Under the pieces are notes generated by a model. The model had not been told where the DNA came from and made no database searches. It saw only the letters and a list, made by a program, of their open reading frames with translations. From Pseudomonadota bacterium (lineage in GTDB: Bacteria > Pseudomonadota > Gammaproteobacteria > Burkholderiales > SG8-39): a DNA stretch of 44,605 nt. The stretch spans positions 1 to 44,605 of the forward strand of contig JAQBXT010000012.1 in the NCBI GenBank assembly GCA_027624175.1. The letters are read 5' to 3'. A program made the position numbers and the translations under genes. Positions 35,010-42,692 of the stretch are shown piece by piece (the stretch's first letter is position 1; every line of letters begins with the position of its first letter).

Positions 35010-35756
35010 TCAATACATGTGCTGGCCGCCGTTGATCGAGATGTTCGCCCCGGTCACGAATGCGGCCTCTTCGGAACAAAGGTAGATGATCAGCCCGGCG
35101 ACTTCATCGGGCTTGCCGAGCCTGCCGACCGGAATCTGCGGCAGGATCTTGGAATCGAGAATTTCCTTCGGGATCGCGGTCACCATCTTGGTGCCGATGT
35201 ACCCCGGCGAGATGGTGTTGATGGTCACGTTCTTCTTCGCCACCTCCAGCGCCAGCGCCTTGGTGAAGCCGTGGATGCCCGCCTTGGCCGCCGAGTAGTT
35301 GGTCTGGCCGAAGGCGCCTTTCTGGCCGTTCACCGAGGACACGTTGATCACCCGCCCCCAGGCGCGCTCCACCATGCCGTCCATCACCTGCTTGGTCATG
35401 TTGAAGCAGGAATCCAGATTGGTGCGCATCACCGCGTCCCAGTCTGCCTTGCCCATCTTCTTGAAGGTCATGTCGCGCGTGATGCCGGCGTTGTTCACCA
35501 GGATGTCGATCGGCCCCGACGCCTTCGCGATCTGCGCTGCCATCGCCGCGCAATCGTCGTAGTCGGCGACGTCCACCGGGTAGGCGCCGAAGTCGTAGCC
35601 CTGCGACTTCATCTCGTCGAGCCAGGACTTATGTTTGGTGTTCGACGGCGAGTAGGTCACCACCACCTTGTAGCCGGCATCCGCCATCTTGGTGGAAATC
35701 GACTCGCCCAAACCGCCCATGCCGCCAGTGACGACGGCGATCCGCTGCTGCGCCAT
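35010..35756 (-). CDS. phaB: Acetoacetyl-CoA reductase PhaB (second copy)
   Basis: NADPH-dependent short-chain dehydrogenase that makes (R)-3-hydroxybutyryl-CoA, the PhaC substrate; 248 residues. The cofactor loop is VVTGGMGGLGESI, then [28 protein letters not shown] with catalytic Ser and Tyr, and AAKAG with Lys; the C-terminus is INGGQHMY. ATG 35756 (MAQQRIAVV) has GGAGG upstream, preferred to a TTG at 35774. This copy resembles the classical PhaB closely. It lies between a second PhaB and phaR. Confidence 0.95.
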   Translation of the reverse strand: MAQQRIAVVTGGMGGLGESISTKMADAGYKVVVTYSPSNTKHKSWLDEMKSQGYDFGAYPVDVADYDDCAAMAAQIAKASGPIDILVNNAGITRDMTFKKMGKADWDAVMRTNLDSCFNMTKQVMDGMVERAWGRVINVSSVNGQKGAFGQTNYSAAKAGIHGFTKALALEVAKKNVTINTISPGYIGTKMVTAIPKEILDSKILPQIPVGRLGKPDEVAGLIIYLCSEEAAFVTGANISINGGQHMY

Positions 35757-35784
35757 TGCGTTCCCCCCCTCCAAAACCAGTCTA

Positions 35785-36576
35785 CTACATCATGTGCATG
35801 CCACCGTTCACGGAAATGTTGGCGCCGGTGATATAGCCGGCTTCCTCCGAGGCGAGGAACGCAACGACCGCGGCGACTTCTTCGGGTTTCGCCAGGCGCC
35901 CCATCGGAATCGAGGCGATGATCCGCTCGCGCACCTCGGCGCGCATCGACATCACCAGGTCGGTCTCGACGTAGCCCGGCGACACGGTGTTGACGGTGAC
36001 GCCCTTCTTCACCACCTCCTGCGCCAGCGCCTTGGAAAAGCCCGCCATGCCGGCCTTGGCCGCGGAGTAGTTGGTCTGCCCGAACTGGCCCTTGATCGCG
36101 TTCACCGACGAGATGTTGATGATGCGTCCCCAGCCGCGGTCGCCCATGCCGTCGATCACCTGGCGCGTGACGTTGAACACGCTGTTGAGATTCGTGTTGA
36201 TCACCGCCATCCAGTCCTGCTCGGTCATGCGCTTGAACACGCTGTCGCGCGTGATGCCGGCATTGTTGACCAGGATGTCCACCGGCCCGACCACCGAGCG
36301 CACCTGGGTGAACATCTGCGCGCAGCTCTCGAACGCGGACACGTCGCCCTCGGCGGCGTGCACGCGCATGCCTTCGCTGCGCATCGCCTCCAGCCACTCG
36401 GCCTTCTTGTCGTAGCCCGGCAGGCAGCCCGCCACCACGGTGTGCCCGGTGGCCGCGAGGCGCCGGCAGATCGACGTGCCGATGCCGCCCATGCCACCGG
36501 TGACGAAGGCGATGCGCGTCGCCACGGGCCTGGCCTGCGCCCCGGCGCCGCGCTGGCGTTCCAGCACCGCGCTCAT
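35785..36576 (-). CDS. phaB: Acetoacetyl-CoA reductase-like SDR (PhaB, first copy)
   Basis: Short-chain dehydrogenase of 263 residues in the PhaB group: [51 protein letters not shown] (Ser/Tyr) with AAKAG (Lys), and C-terminal VNGGMHMM. It differs from the next copy by an N-terminal addition ([20 protein letters not shown]). ATG 36576 overlaps the phaA stop as ATGA. The two neighbouring copies probably arose by tandem duplication and may differ in cofactor or chain-length preference. Confidence 0.92.
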   Translation of the reverse strand: MSAVLERQRGAGAQARPVATRIAFVTGGMGGIGTSICRRLAATGHTVVAGCLPGYDKKAEWLEAMRSEGMRVHAAEGDVSAFESCAQMFTQVRSVVGPVDILVNNAGITRDSVFKRMTEQDWMAVINTNLNSVFNVTRQVIDGMGDRGWGRIINISSVNAIKGQFGQTNYSAAKAGMAGFSKALAQEVVKKGVTVNTVSPGYVETDLVMSMRAEVRERIIASIPMGRLAKPEEVAAVVAFLASEEAGYITGANISVNGGMHMM

Positions 36577-37748
36577 CGCTCCACCGCCAGGGCGACGCCC
36601 ATGCCGCCGCCGATGCACAGCGAGGCGAGGCCCTTCTTCGCGTCGCGCTTTTGCATCTCGTGCAACAGCGTCACCAGGATGCGGCAGCCCGAGGCGCCGA
36701 TCGGGTGGCCGAGCGCGATGGCGCCACCGTTCACGTTCACCTTCGAGGTGTCCCATCCCATCTGGCGGTTGACGGCGATCGCCTGCGCGGCGAAGGCCTC
36801 GTTGATCTCCATCAGATCGAGGTCCTTGGGCTCCCAGCCGGCGCGCGACAGGCAGCGCTTGGAGGCCGGCACCGGGCCCATGCCCATGTATTTCGGATCC
36901 ACCCCCGCGGAGGAGAAGGCCTTGATGCGCGCGATGGGCTTCAGGCCCAGTTCCTTCGCCTTGCGCGCGCTGGTGACGATCACCATCGCCGCGCCGTCGT
37001 TGATGCCGGAAGCGTTGGCCGCGGTCACCGAGCCATTCTTGTCGAAGGCGGGCTTGAGCGCCTGCATCGCCTCGAGCGTCGCGCCATGGCGCGGGTACTC
37101 GTCGGCGGCGAACACCGTGGGCCCCTTCTTCGACGGGATCTCGAAAGGAATGATCTCGTCCTTGAAGCGGCCGGCCTTTTGTGCGGTCTCGGTCTTGTTC
37201 TGGCTTTTCACCGCGAACTCGTCCTGCTCCTGGCGCGTGACCACATACTCCTTGGCCACGTTCTCCGCGGTGACGCCCATGTGGTACTGGTTGAAGGCAT
37301 CCCACAGGCCGTCGACGACCATCGAGTCGATCATCTTCGCGTCGCCCATGCGAAAGCCGTCGCGCGATCCGTTCAGCAGGTGCGGCGCCGCGCTCATGTT
37401 CTCCTGGCCGCCGGCGATCACCACGTCGGCGTCACCGTTGGCCACCGACTGGGCGGCGAGCATCACCGCCTTGAGCCCGGAACCGCACACCTTGTTGATG
37501 GTCATCGCCGGAATCATGTCGGGCAGGCCGGCCTTGATCGCCGCCTGGCGCGCCGGGTTCTGCCCGACGCCCGCGGCGAGCACCTGGCCGAGGATCACTT
37601 CCGACACCTGGTCGGGCTTGACGCCGGCACGCTCGAGGAGCTTGCGCATCACGTGCGCTCCCAGGTCGGACGCCGGCGTGCGCGCCAGCGTGCCGCCGAA
37701 TTTTCCGATGGCGCTGCGTGCCGCGCCGACGATCACGATGTCTTCCAT
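36573..37748 (-). CDS. phaA: Acetyl-CoA acetyltransferase PhaA
   Basis: Biosynthetic thiolase joining two acetyl-CoA to acetoacetyl-CoA, the first step of PHB synthesis; 391 residues. Active-site residues are Cys88 ([14 protein letters not shown]), His348 ([10 protein letters not shown]) and Cys378 (SLCIGGGMG). AGGAGAG precedes the ATG at 37748. It follows phaC after 18 bases and overlaps phaB by 4 bases. Confidence 0.96.
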   Translation of the reverse strand: MEDIVIVGAARSAIGKFGGTLARTPASDLGAHVMRKLLERAGVKPDQVSEVILGQVLAAGVGQNPARQAAIKAGLPDMIPAMTINKVCGSGLKAVMLAAQSVANGDADVVIAGGQENMSAAPHLLNGSRDGFRMGDAKMIDSMVVDGLWDAFNQYHMGVTAENVAKEYVVTRQEQDEFAVKSQNKTETAQKAGRFKDEIIPFEIPSKKGPTVFAADEYPRHGATLEAMQALKPAFDKNGSVTAANASGINDGAAMVIVTSARKAKELGLKPIARIKAFSSAGVDPKYMGMGPVPASKRCLSRAGWEPKDLDLMEINEAFAAQAIAVNRQMGWDTSKVNVNGGAIALGHPIGASGCRILVTLLHEMQKRDAKKGLASLCIGGGMGVALAVER

Positions 37749-37766
37749 GTCGCTCTCCTGGTTTGC

Positions 37767-39485
37767 CTAATTTGCTTTCTGTTTGACGTAGCGGCCGGGC
37801 GCCGGCTCGATCGCCGGGTAGCGTGCGTTGCCCGGTTTTTTGCGCGCCTTGCGCGTGCCGCCGCCGTACTGCCCGAGCCAGCCGGCCCACTGCGGCCACC
37901 AGCTCCCCGGGCGCTCGGCCGCGCCTTGCAGCCAGGCTTCCGGGTCCTGCGGATAGGGTGCGCCCGCCCAGTAGCTGCGGCGATTCTTCGCCGCAGGGTT
38001 GATCACCCCCGCGACGTGGCCGCTCGCGCCCAGCACGAAGGTCTTTTCGCCGCCCAGCAGGCCCAGCGAGCGGTAGGCCGAGCGCCAGGGCACGATGTGG
38101 TCTTCGCGCGTGGCGACGATGAAGCTCGGCCGATCCACCCGGCCAAGGTCCACCGGCACACCGAGGCTGGTCGTCGCGCCGGGTACGCGCAGCTTGTTCT
38201 CGAGGTAGGTGTCGCGCAGGTAGGTGCAGACCATCGGGCCCGGCAGATTGGTGCTGTCCGCATTCCAGTGCAGCAGGTCGAAGGCCGCGGGCTTGCCGCC
38301 CTTGAGGTAGTTGTTCACTACGTAGGGCCAGATCAGGTCGTTGGCACGCAGGCTGGAGAACACGGTCGCCAGTTCCGCGCCGGGCAGGATGCCGCCCCGC
38401 CCCAGCGTCGCCTCGCGCTGCGCCACGCTCGCCTCGTCCACGAACAGCCCGATCTGCCCCGCTTCGGAGAAATCCAGCATGGTGGTGAGGTAGGTGACGC
38501 TTTCCACCAGGTCCTCGCCCCTGGCCACCAGCACGGCGAGCGCCGTGCCAAGCAGCGTGCCGCCGACGCAAAAACCCAGCGCGTTTACGCGATCGGCACC
38601 CGTGATCTCGCGCGCGGTGCGCAAGGCTTCCAGCACGCCCATCTCGAGGTAATCGTCCCAGTTGTGCGCGCCCTGCTCCGGTCCGACGTTGCGCCAGGAC
38701 ACCATGAACACGGTGTGCCCCTGCTCGACTGCGTAGCGCACGAACGAGTTTTCCGGCTGCAGGTCGAGGATGTAATACTTGTTGATGCAGGGCGGGACCA
38801 TCACCAGCGGGCGCTTGGCCACCTGCGCCGTGGCGGGGGCATACTGGATCAGCTGCATCAGCGCGTTCTCGTGCACCACCTGGCCCGGCGTGACGGCGAG
38901 GTTGCGCCCCAATTCGAAGGCGCCCTCGTCGGTCTGGCTGATGCGGCCCTTGCCGGCATCGGCAAGCAGGTTGGCCACGCCGCGCGCAAGGCTCTCGCCG
39001 CGCGTTGCCTGCGCGTCGCGCAGCGCCTCGGGATTGGTGGCGGCGAAATTCGCCGGGCTCATCGCGTCCACCCATTGCTGCACGGTGAACCGCAGCCGCT
39101 CCTTGGCCTGCCCTTCGAGCGCGGCGTTCTCCACCAGCTGCCCGAGGAACTCGCCCGCCAGCAGGTAGGACTGCTTCAGGTAGCGGTAATAGGGGTTGTC
39201 ATTCCACTCCTTCGCGGCGAAGCGCCGGTCCCCGGCCGCGGGCCGCGCATCCGCATCGGGGGCCTGGCCGCTGGCGAGCGCGTGCCAAAGCTTTGCCTGC
39301 TTTTCCAGGTAGCCGGCCTGCAGCGCCCCGACGCGCGCGGGGTCGCCGCTCAGGCGCGCGAGGTAGTCCACCGGCTGCGGCTGGCCTGGCGCGCCGGCCG
39401 CCAGGCGCAGCCAGTTTTTCGCCATGTCGTTGCCGGCCTGCGCGATGGATGCGAGGAAGGCCTCAGGGAACTGTGCGGAATTCAA
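37767..39485 (-). CDS. phaC: Class I polyhydroxyalkanoate synthase PhaC
   Basis: Polymerises (R)-3-hydroxyacyl-CoA into storage polyester on the granule surface; 572 residues. The lipase-like box is GFCVGG with nucleophile Cys306; Asp462 (REDHIVPW) and His490 (GASGHVAGV) complete the triad, with spacing like that of the Ralstonia enzyme. The conserved N-terminal NWLRLAAG, EWNDNPYYRYLKQSYLL and PPCINKYYILDL support class I. I chose TTG 39485 (MNSAQFPEAFLASIAQAG) from the family N-terminus; a TTG at 39509 lies upstream of the probable -10 box. No Shine-Dalgarno is visible. It heads the pha operon. Confidence 0.95.
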   Translation of the reverse strand: MNSAQFPEAFLASIAQAGNDMAKNWLRLAAGAPGQPQPVDYLARLSGDPARVGALQAGYLEKQAKLWHALASGQAPDADARPAAGDRRFAAKEWNDNPYYRYLKQSYLLAGEFLGQLVENAALEGQAKERLRFTVQQWVDAMSPANFAATNPEALRDAQATRGESLARGVANLLADAGKGRISQTDEGAFELGRNLAVTPGQVVHENALMQLIQYAPATAQVAKRPLVMVPPCINKYYILDLQPENSFVRYAVEQGHTVFMVSWRNVGPEQGAHNWDDYLEMGVLEALRTAREITGADRVNALGFCVGGTLLGTALAVLVARGEDLVESVTYLTTMLDFSEAGQIGLFVDEASVAQREATLGRGGILPGAELATVFSSLRANDLIWPYVVNNYLKGGKPAAFDLLHWNADSTNLPGPMVCTYLRDTYLENKLRVPGATTSLGVPVDLGRVDRPSFIVATREDHIVPWRSAYRSLGLLGGEKTFVLGASGHVAGVINPAAKNRRSYWAGAPYPQDPEAWLQGAAERPGSWWPQWAGWLGQYGGGTRKARKKPGNARYPAIEPAPGRYVKQKAN

Positions 39486-39493
39486 GCCGGGGT

Positions 39494-39522
39494 ATTTTGC
39501 ACCGCACAAACTGACCGGTCAA
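39494..39522 (-). promoter_or_regulatory. Candidate sigma-70 promoter of the pha operon
   Basis: TTGACC (39522-39517), a 17-base spacer and CAAAAT (39499-39494) form a good sigma-70-like promoter 8 bases before the TTG start of phaC. The -35 overlaps a perfect palindrome TGACCGGTCA (39512-39521), which could be a regulator site. The predicted leader is at most a few bases. Confidence 0.55.
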
Positions 39523-39540
39523 TCGCGCCCGGCCGGCGCT

Positions 39541-40302
39541 TCAATGGCCGTTGCTGACCAGGACCCTGACCAGCGCGATGACGCCGACGCCGAGCGCGAT
39601 CAGCACGGCCTGCGCCGCGGTGGCGCGCAGTTCCGGCCGCTTGTGCAGGCCCGGGATCAGGTCGGCCACTGCGACGTAGATCATGCTCGCCGCAACGATG
39701 CCGAGCAGGGTCGGCTCCCAGTCCTCGAAGCCCGACAGCGTGAAGTAGCCCAGCACCCCGCCCACCAGCGTCCCGGCCGACGACAGCAGGTTCATGGCGA
39801 AGGCCTTGGCGCGCGAATAGCCCGAGTGCAGCAGCACCATGAAGTCGCCGACCTCCTGCGGAATCTCGTGCGCGACGATGGCGATGGCGGTGATCAGGCC
39901 GAGTTCGGGGCTCTGCAGGAACGCGGCGGCGATGAGGATGCCGTCGACGAAATTGTGCACCGTGTCGCCCACCACGATCAGCATCCCGGCGCGCGAGTGC
40001 TCGTGATGGTGGCTGGGCTCGGCGCCGGCCTCCTGATCGTGCGAATGGCGCCACAGCAGCAGTTTCTCCAGCAGGAAGAAGCCGAGGATGCCGCCGAGGA
40101 TCGCGCTCGCCGCCTGGCGCGCATCGCCTGCCTCGAAGGCCTGCGGGATCACCTCCAGGAAAGCCGCGCCGAGCAGCGTACCGATGGCGAACGACACCAG
40201 CGTCGGCACCCAGGAGGCGCGCAGAATCAGCGCGAAGGCGGCGGCGCCCACCGACAGCAGCCCGCCGGCGAGGCTCGCCAGGACGATCCAGGTCAGGGTC
40301 AT
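39541..40302 (-). CDS. ZIP family metal transporter
   Basis: Divalent metal transporter of 253 residues and eight helices. The family sites DTVHNFVDGILIAA and AIVAHEIPQEVGDF in helices IV and V are present, and a His-rich cytoplasmic loop (HSHDQEAGAEPSHHHEH) lies between helices III and IV. Zinc or iron uptake is likely; metal and direction are inferred. ATG 40302 (MTLTWIVLASL) overlaps the pgeF stop as ATGA and also has TAGAAT 10 bases upstream, so it may have its own promoter. Confidence 0.92.
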   Translation of the reverse strand: MTLTWIVLASLAGGLLSVGAAAFALILRASWVPTLVSFAIGTLLGAAFLEVIPQAFEAGDARQAASAILGGILGFFLLEKLLLWRHSHDQEAGAEPSHHHEHSRAGMLIVVGDTVHNFVDGILIAAAFLQSPELGLITAIAIVAHEIPQEVGDFMVLLHSGYSRAKAFAMNLLSSAGTLVGGVLGYFTLSGFEDWEPTLLGIVAASMIYVAVADLIPGLHKRPELRATAAQAVLIALGVGVIALVRVLVSNGH

Positions 40303-40940
40303 GGGGAGCGCGATTCTAACCAGACATATGCCGCGATGCGCTCGCGCGTGCCGTCGCGCCGCCAGGACGGAAAGCGCGCCGGATCCGAGTAGGTGCAAAA
40401 CCCGCCGCCGTACACGCGCGTCACGCCGCGCGCGGCGAGCCGCTGGCGCGCCACCGCGTACAAGTCGAGCAGCCAGTGGCCGGGCCGGTGCGGCGTGAAC
40501 GCCGCGGCGGCCTGCGCGTCGCGCGCGAGGAACGCATCGCGCACTTCATCGCCCACTTCGTAAGCCTGGGGACCGATCGCCGGTCCGAGCCAGGCCAGCA
40601 TCGAGCGCGGCGGGACCTGCATCGCCTCCACCGTGGCTTCGATGACGCCGTTGCATAGCCCGCGCCAGCCGGCATGCGCGGCCGCGACCGCGCTGCCCGC
40701 ATCATCGGCGAGCAGCACCGGCATGCAATCGGCGGCTTTCACCGCGCAGACCACGAGCGCGTCGCGCGCGTACGCCGCATCGGCCTGCGGTTCGCCGGCC
40801 GCGTGCCGTGCATCCACCACCTGCGTGCCATGCACCTGCCTGAGCCAGGCCGGTGCCGCCGGCAGCGGCGGGTCGCCCTCGCCGCGCGTGCTCACCAGCG
40901 CGCGCACGCGCGCCGGCGCCGGCCAGTCAGGGACGATCAT
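40299..40940 (-). CDS. pgeF: Peptidoglycan editing factor PgeF (laccase-domain protein)
   Basis: Protein of 213 residues of the YfiH/PgeF family (multicopper polyphenol oxidase-like, DUF152), which removes wrongly incorporated serine from peptidoglycan precursors in E. coli. Family sites are LRQVHGTQVVDA, KAADCMPVLLAD (Cys), AAAHAGWRGL (His) and YGGGFCTYSDPARFPSWRRD. Its start overlaps rluD by 14 bases, matching the conserved rluD-pgeF pair. Confidence 0.93.
   Translation of the reverse strand: MIVPDWPAPARVRALVSTRGEGDPPLPAAPAWLRQVHGTQVVDARHAAGEPQADAAYARDALVVCAVKAADCMPVLLADDAGSAVAAAHAGWRGLCNGVIEATVEAMQVPPRSMLAWLGPAIGPQAYEVGDEVRDAFLARDAQAAAAFTPHRPGHWLLDLYAVARQRLAARGVTRVYGGGFCTYSDPARFPSWRRDGTRERIAAYVWLESRSP
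40313..40318 (-). promoter_or_regulatory. Candidate -10 box of the ZIP transporter gene
   Basis: TAGAAT (40318-40313) lies 10 bases before the ATG at 40302, within the end of pgeF. The -35 region is not convincing. It would allow expression independent of rluD-pgeF. Confidence 0.38.
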
Positions 40941-41886
40941 CGCGCAGCGCCTTCAGCAGGCGCTGGAAATCGGCCGGCGGTTCGGCGCGCCAGGTTGCAG
41001 TCTTGCCGGAACGCGGGTGCAGGAGCGAGAGCTCCACTGCGTGCAGCGCCTGGCGCCCGAACGCCACGCCGTGGCGCGTGCCGCGCCGGTAGACGCCGTC
41101 GCCGACGATCGGGTGGCGGATGTGCTGGAAATGCACGCGAATCTGGTGCGTGCGGCCGCTCTCCAGCCGGCATTCGACCAGCGCCGCGTGGCCGTAGCGC
41201 TCCAGCACGCGGTAACGCGTCACCGCGTCCTTGCCGCGCCGCGTCACCGCCATGCGCGTGCGCGCGCGCGTGTCGCGGCCCAGCGGCGCGTCGATCATGC
41301 CGCTGGTGGGCGGATCCCCCTGCACCACGGCGAGGTAGACGCGGCGCATGCTGCGGCTCTCGAGCTGGCGCACCAGGCTCGCCTGCGCCTCCACGGTCTT
41401 CGCCACCACCAGCAGGCCGGTGGTGTCCTTGTCCAGGCGGTGCACGATGCCTGCGCGCGGCACGCCGGCGAGCGCCGGGCAATGCGCCAACAGCCCGTTC
41501 ATCAACGTGCCGTCCGGCACGCCCGCGCCCGGATGCACCACCAGGCCGGCGGGCTTGTCGATGACGATCAGGTCGGCATCCTCGTGCACGATGGCGAGCG
41601 GCATGCGCTGCGCCCGTGGCGCCGCGTCCGGCGCTGCGGGCGGCGCCAGATCCACGCGCTCGCCGCCGCGCACGGCCTGGCTGGATTCGCCGCGCGCCCC
41701 GTCCAGGCGAATGTGCCCGGCGGCGAGCCATGCCTGCAGGCGGTTGCGCGAGTATTGCGGGAACAGGCGTGCCAGCGCGAGGTCCAAGCGCATGCCGCCA
41801 AAGTCGCGCGGCACCACCGCGCTCAGCGGCGCGATGAAGGAAGCGTCCCAGTCCTGATTGTCGTCGTCGCTATAATTCGCGCCCAT
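40927..41886 (-). CDS. rluD: 23S rRNA pseudouridine synthase RluD
   Basis: Makes pseudouridines in helix 69 of 23S rRNA; 319 residues. The S4 RNA-binding domain (MRLDLALARLFPQYSRNRLQ) is followed by the RluA-type catalytic domain with GIVHRLDKDTTGLLVVAK (catalytic Asp), ADLIVIDKPAGLVVHPG and ECRLESGRTHQIRVH. I start at ATG 41886 (MGANYSDDDNQ), which shares two bases with the bamD ATG on the other strand. TACACT lies 7 bases upstream, inside bamD. The upstream open frame to 42045 is antisense to bamD and is rejected. Confidence 0.95.
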   Translation of the reverse strand: MGANYSDDDNQDWDASFIAPLSAVVPRDFGGMRLDLALARLFPQYSRNRLQAWLAAGHIRLDGARGESSQAVRGGERVDLAPPAAPDAAPRAQRMPLAIVHEDADLIVIDKPAGLVVHPGAGVPDGTLMNGLLAHCPALAGVPRAGIVHRLDKDTTGLLVVAKTVEAQASLVRQLESRSMRRVYLAVVQGDPPTSGMIDAPLGRDTRARTRMAVTRRGKDAVTRYRVLERYGHAALVECRLESGRTHQIRVHFQHIRHPIVGDGVYRRGTRHGVAFGRQALHAVELSLLHPRSGKTATWRAEPPADFQRLLKALRDDRP

Positions 41887-41899
41887 GCGCTCCAGTGTA
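41871..41899. promoter_or_regulatory. Candidate overlapping promoters of bamD and rluD
   Basis: TATAAT on the plus strand (41871-41876) lies 8 bases before the bamD ATG and inside the rluD coding region. TACACT on the minus strand (41899-41894) lies 7 bases before the rluD ATG and inside bamD; GGAG also stands just before this ATG. RNA polymerase could not sit at both at once. -35 elements are poor. Confidence 0.45.
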
Positions 41900-42688
41900 C
41901 TTGCTCTCGCCGCCGCCGCCGCGCTGCTCCTCGCGGGCTGCGCCACATCCGAGCCGCCCGACGAGACCGCCGATTGGTCGGCGCAGCGCCTGTACGGCGA
42001 GGCGCGCGATGCCGGCGCGCAGCGCGACTGGCCCAAGGCGATCAAGTACCTGCAGAAACTCGAGGCGCGCTATCCCTACGGCCGCTACGCGCAGCAGGCG
42101 CAGCTCGAGATCGCCTATGCGTACTGGAAGGATCGCGAGCGCGCCTCGGCAATCGCCGCCGCCGAGCGCTTCATCAAGCTCTACCCCAATCACGACAGCG
42201 TGGATTACGCCTACTATCTCAAGGGCCTGATCAATTTCACCGAAGACGACGGCCTGCTCGCGTTCCTCGCCGATCCCGACATGGCCGAGCGCGACCCCAA
42301 GGCGGCGCAGGAGGCCTTTGCGTCGTTCCGCGAGGTGGTGACGCGCTTTCCAGAGTCGAAGTACGCGGAAGATTCCGCCGCGCGCATGCGCTACCTGGTC
42401 AACGCGCTTGCGCGGCACGAGGTGCATGTGGCGCGCTACTACATGAAGCGCGGTGCCTACCTGGCGGCGGCCAACCGCGCGCAGCAGACGGTCGCCAACT
42501 TTCCGCAGGCGCCGGCCACCGAGGAAGCGCTGTACCTCATGATGCAGGCCTACGGTGCGCTGGGCCTCGCCGACCTGCGCGACGACGCCGAGCGCGTGAT
42601 GCGCAGGAATTTTCCGGACAGCCCCTACTTCAAGGGCCCGGTGAAACGCAAAGTATCCTGGTGGCGCATCTGGGATCCGGACTGGTGA
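41885..42688 (+). CDS. bamD: Outer membrane assembly lipoprotein BamD
   Basis: Essential lipoprotein of the BAM complex that inserts beta-barrel proteins into the outer membrane (ComL in Neisseria); 267 residues. The lipobox LLLAGC places the lipidated residue at Cys19. Five TPR-like repeats follow, with family segments RLYGEARDAGAQRDWPKAIK, LEARYPYGRYAQQAQLEIAY and FPESKYAEDSAARMRYLVN. The start codon overlaps that of rluD on the other strand (CATG). It ends 4 bases from the convergent SDR gene. Confidence 0.96.
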   Translation: MRSSVLALAAAAALLLAGCATSEPPDETADWSAQRLYGEARDAGAQRDWPKAIKYLQKLEARYPYGRYAQQAQLEIAYAYWKDRERASAIAAAERFIKLYPNHDSVDYAYYLKGLINFTEDDGLLAFLADPDMAERDPKAAQEAFASFREVVTRFPESKYAEDSAARMRYLVNALARHEVHVARYYMKRGAYLAAANRAQQTVANFPQAPATEEALYLMMQAYGALGLADLRDDAERVMRRNFPDSPYFKGPVKRKVSWWRIWDPDW

Positions 42689-42692
42689 GGCC

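Noticed and set aside
36651-39557. 968-codon open frame on the plus strand
   Set aside because: It is antisense to phaC and phaA, which have complete active sites. Its His/Arg/Ala-rich composition is typical of shadow frames in GC-rich coding DNA.
41887-42045. N-terminal extension of rluD into bamD
   Set aside because: It is antisense to the bamD signal peptide region; ATG 41886 gives a normal RluD N-terminus.
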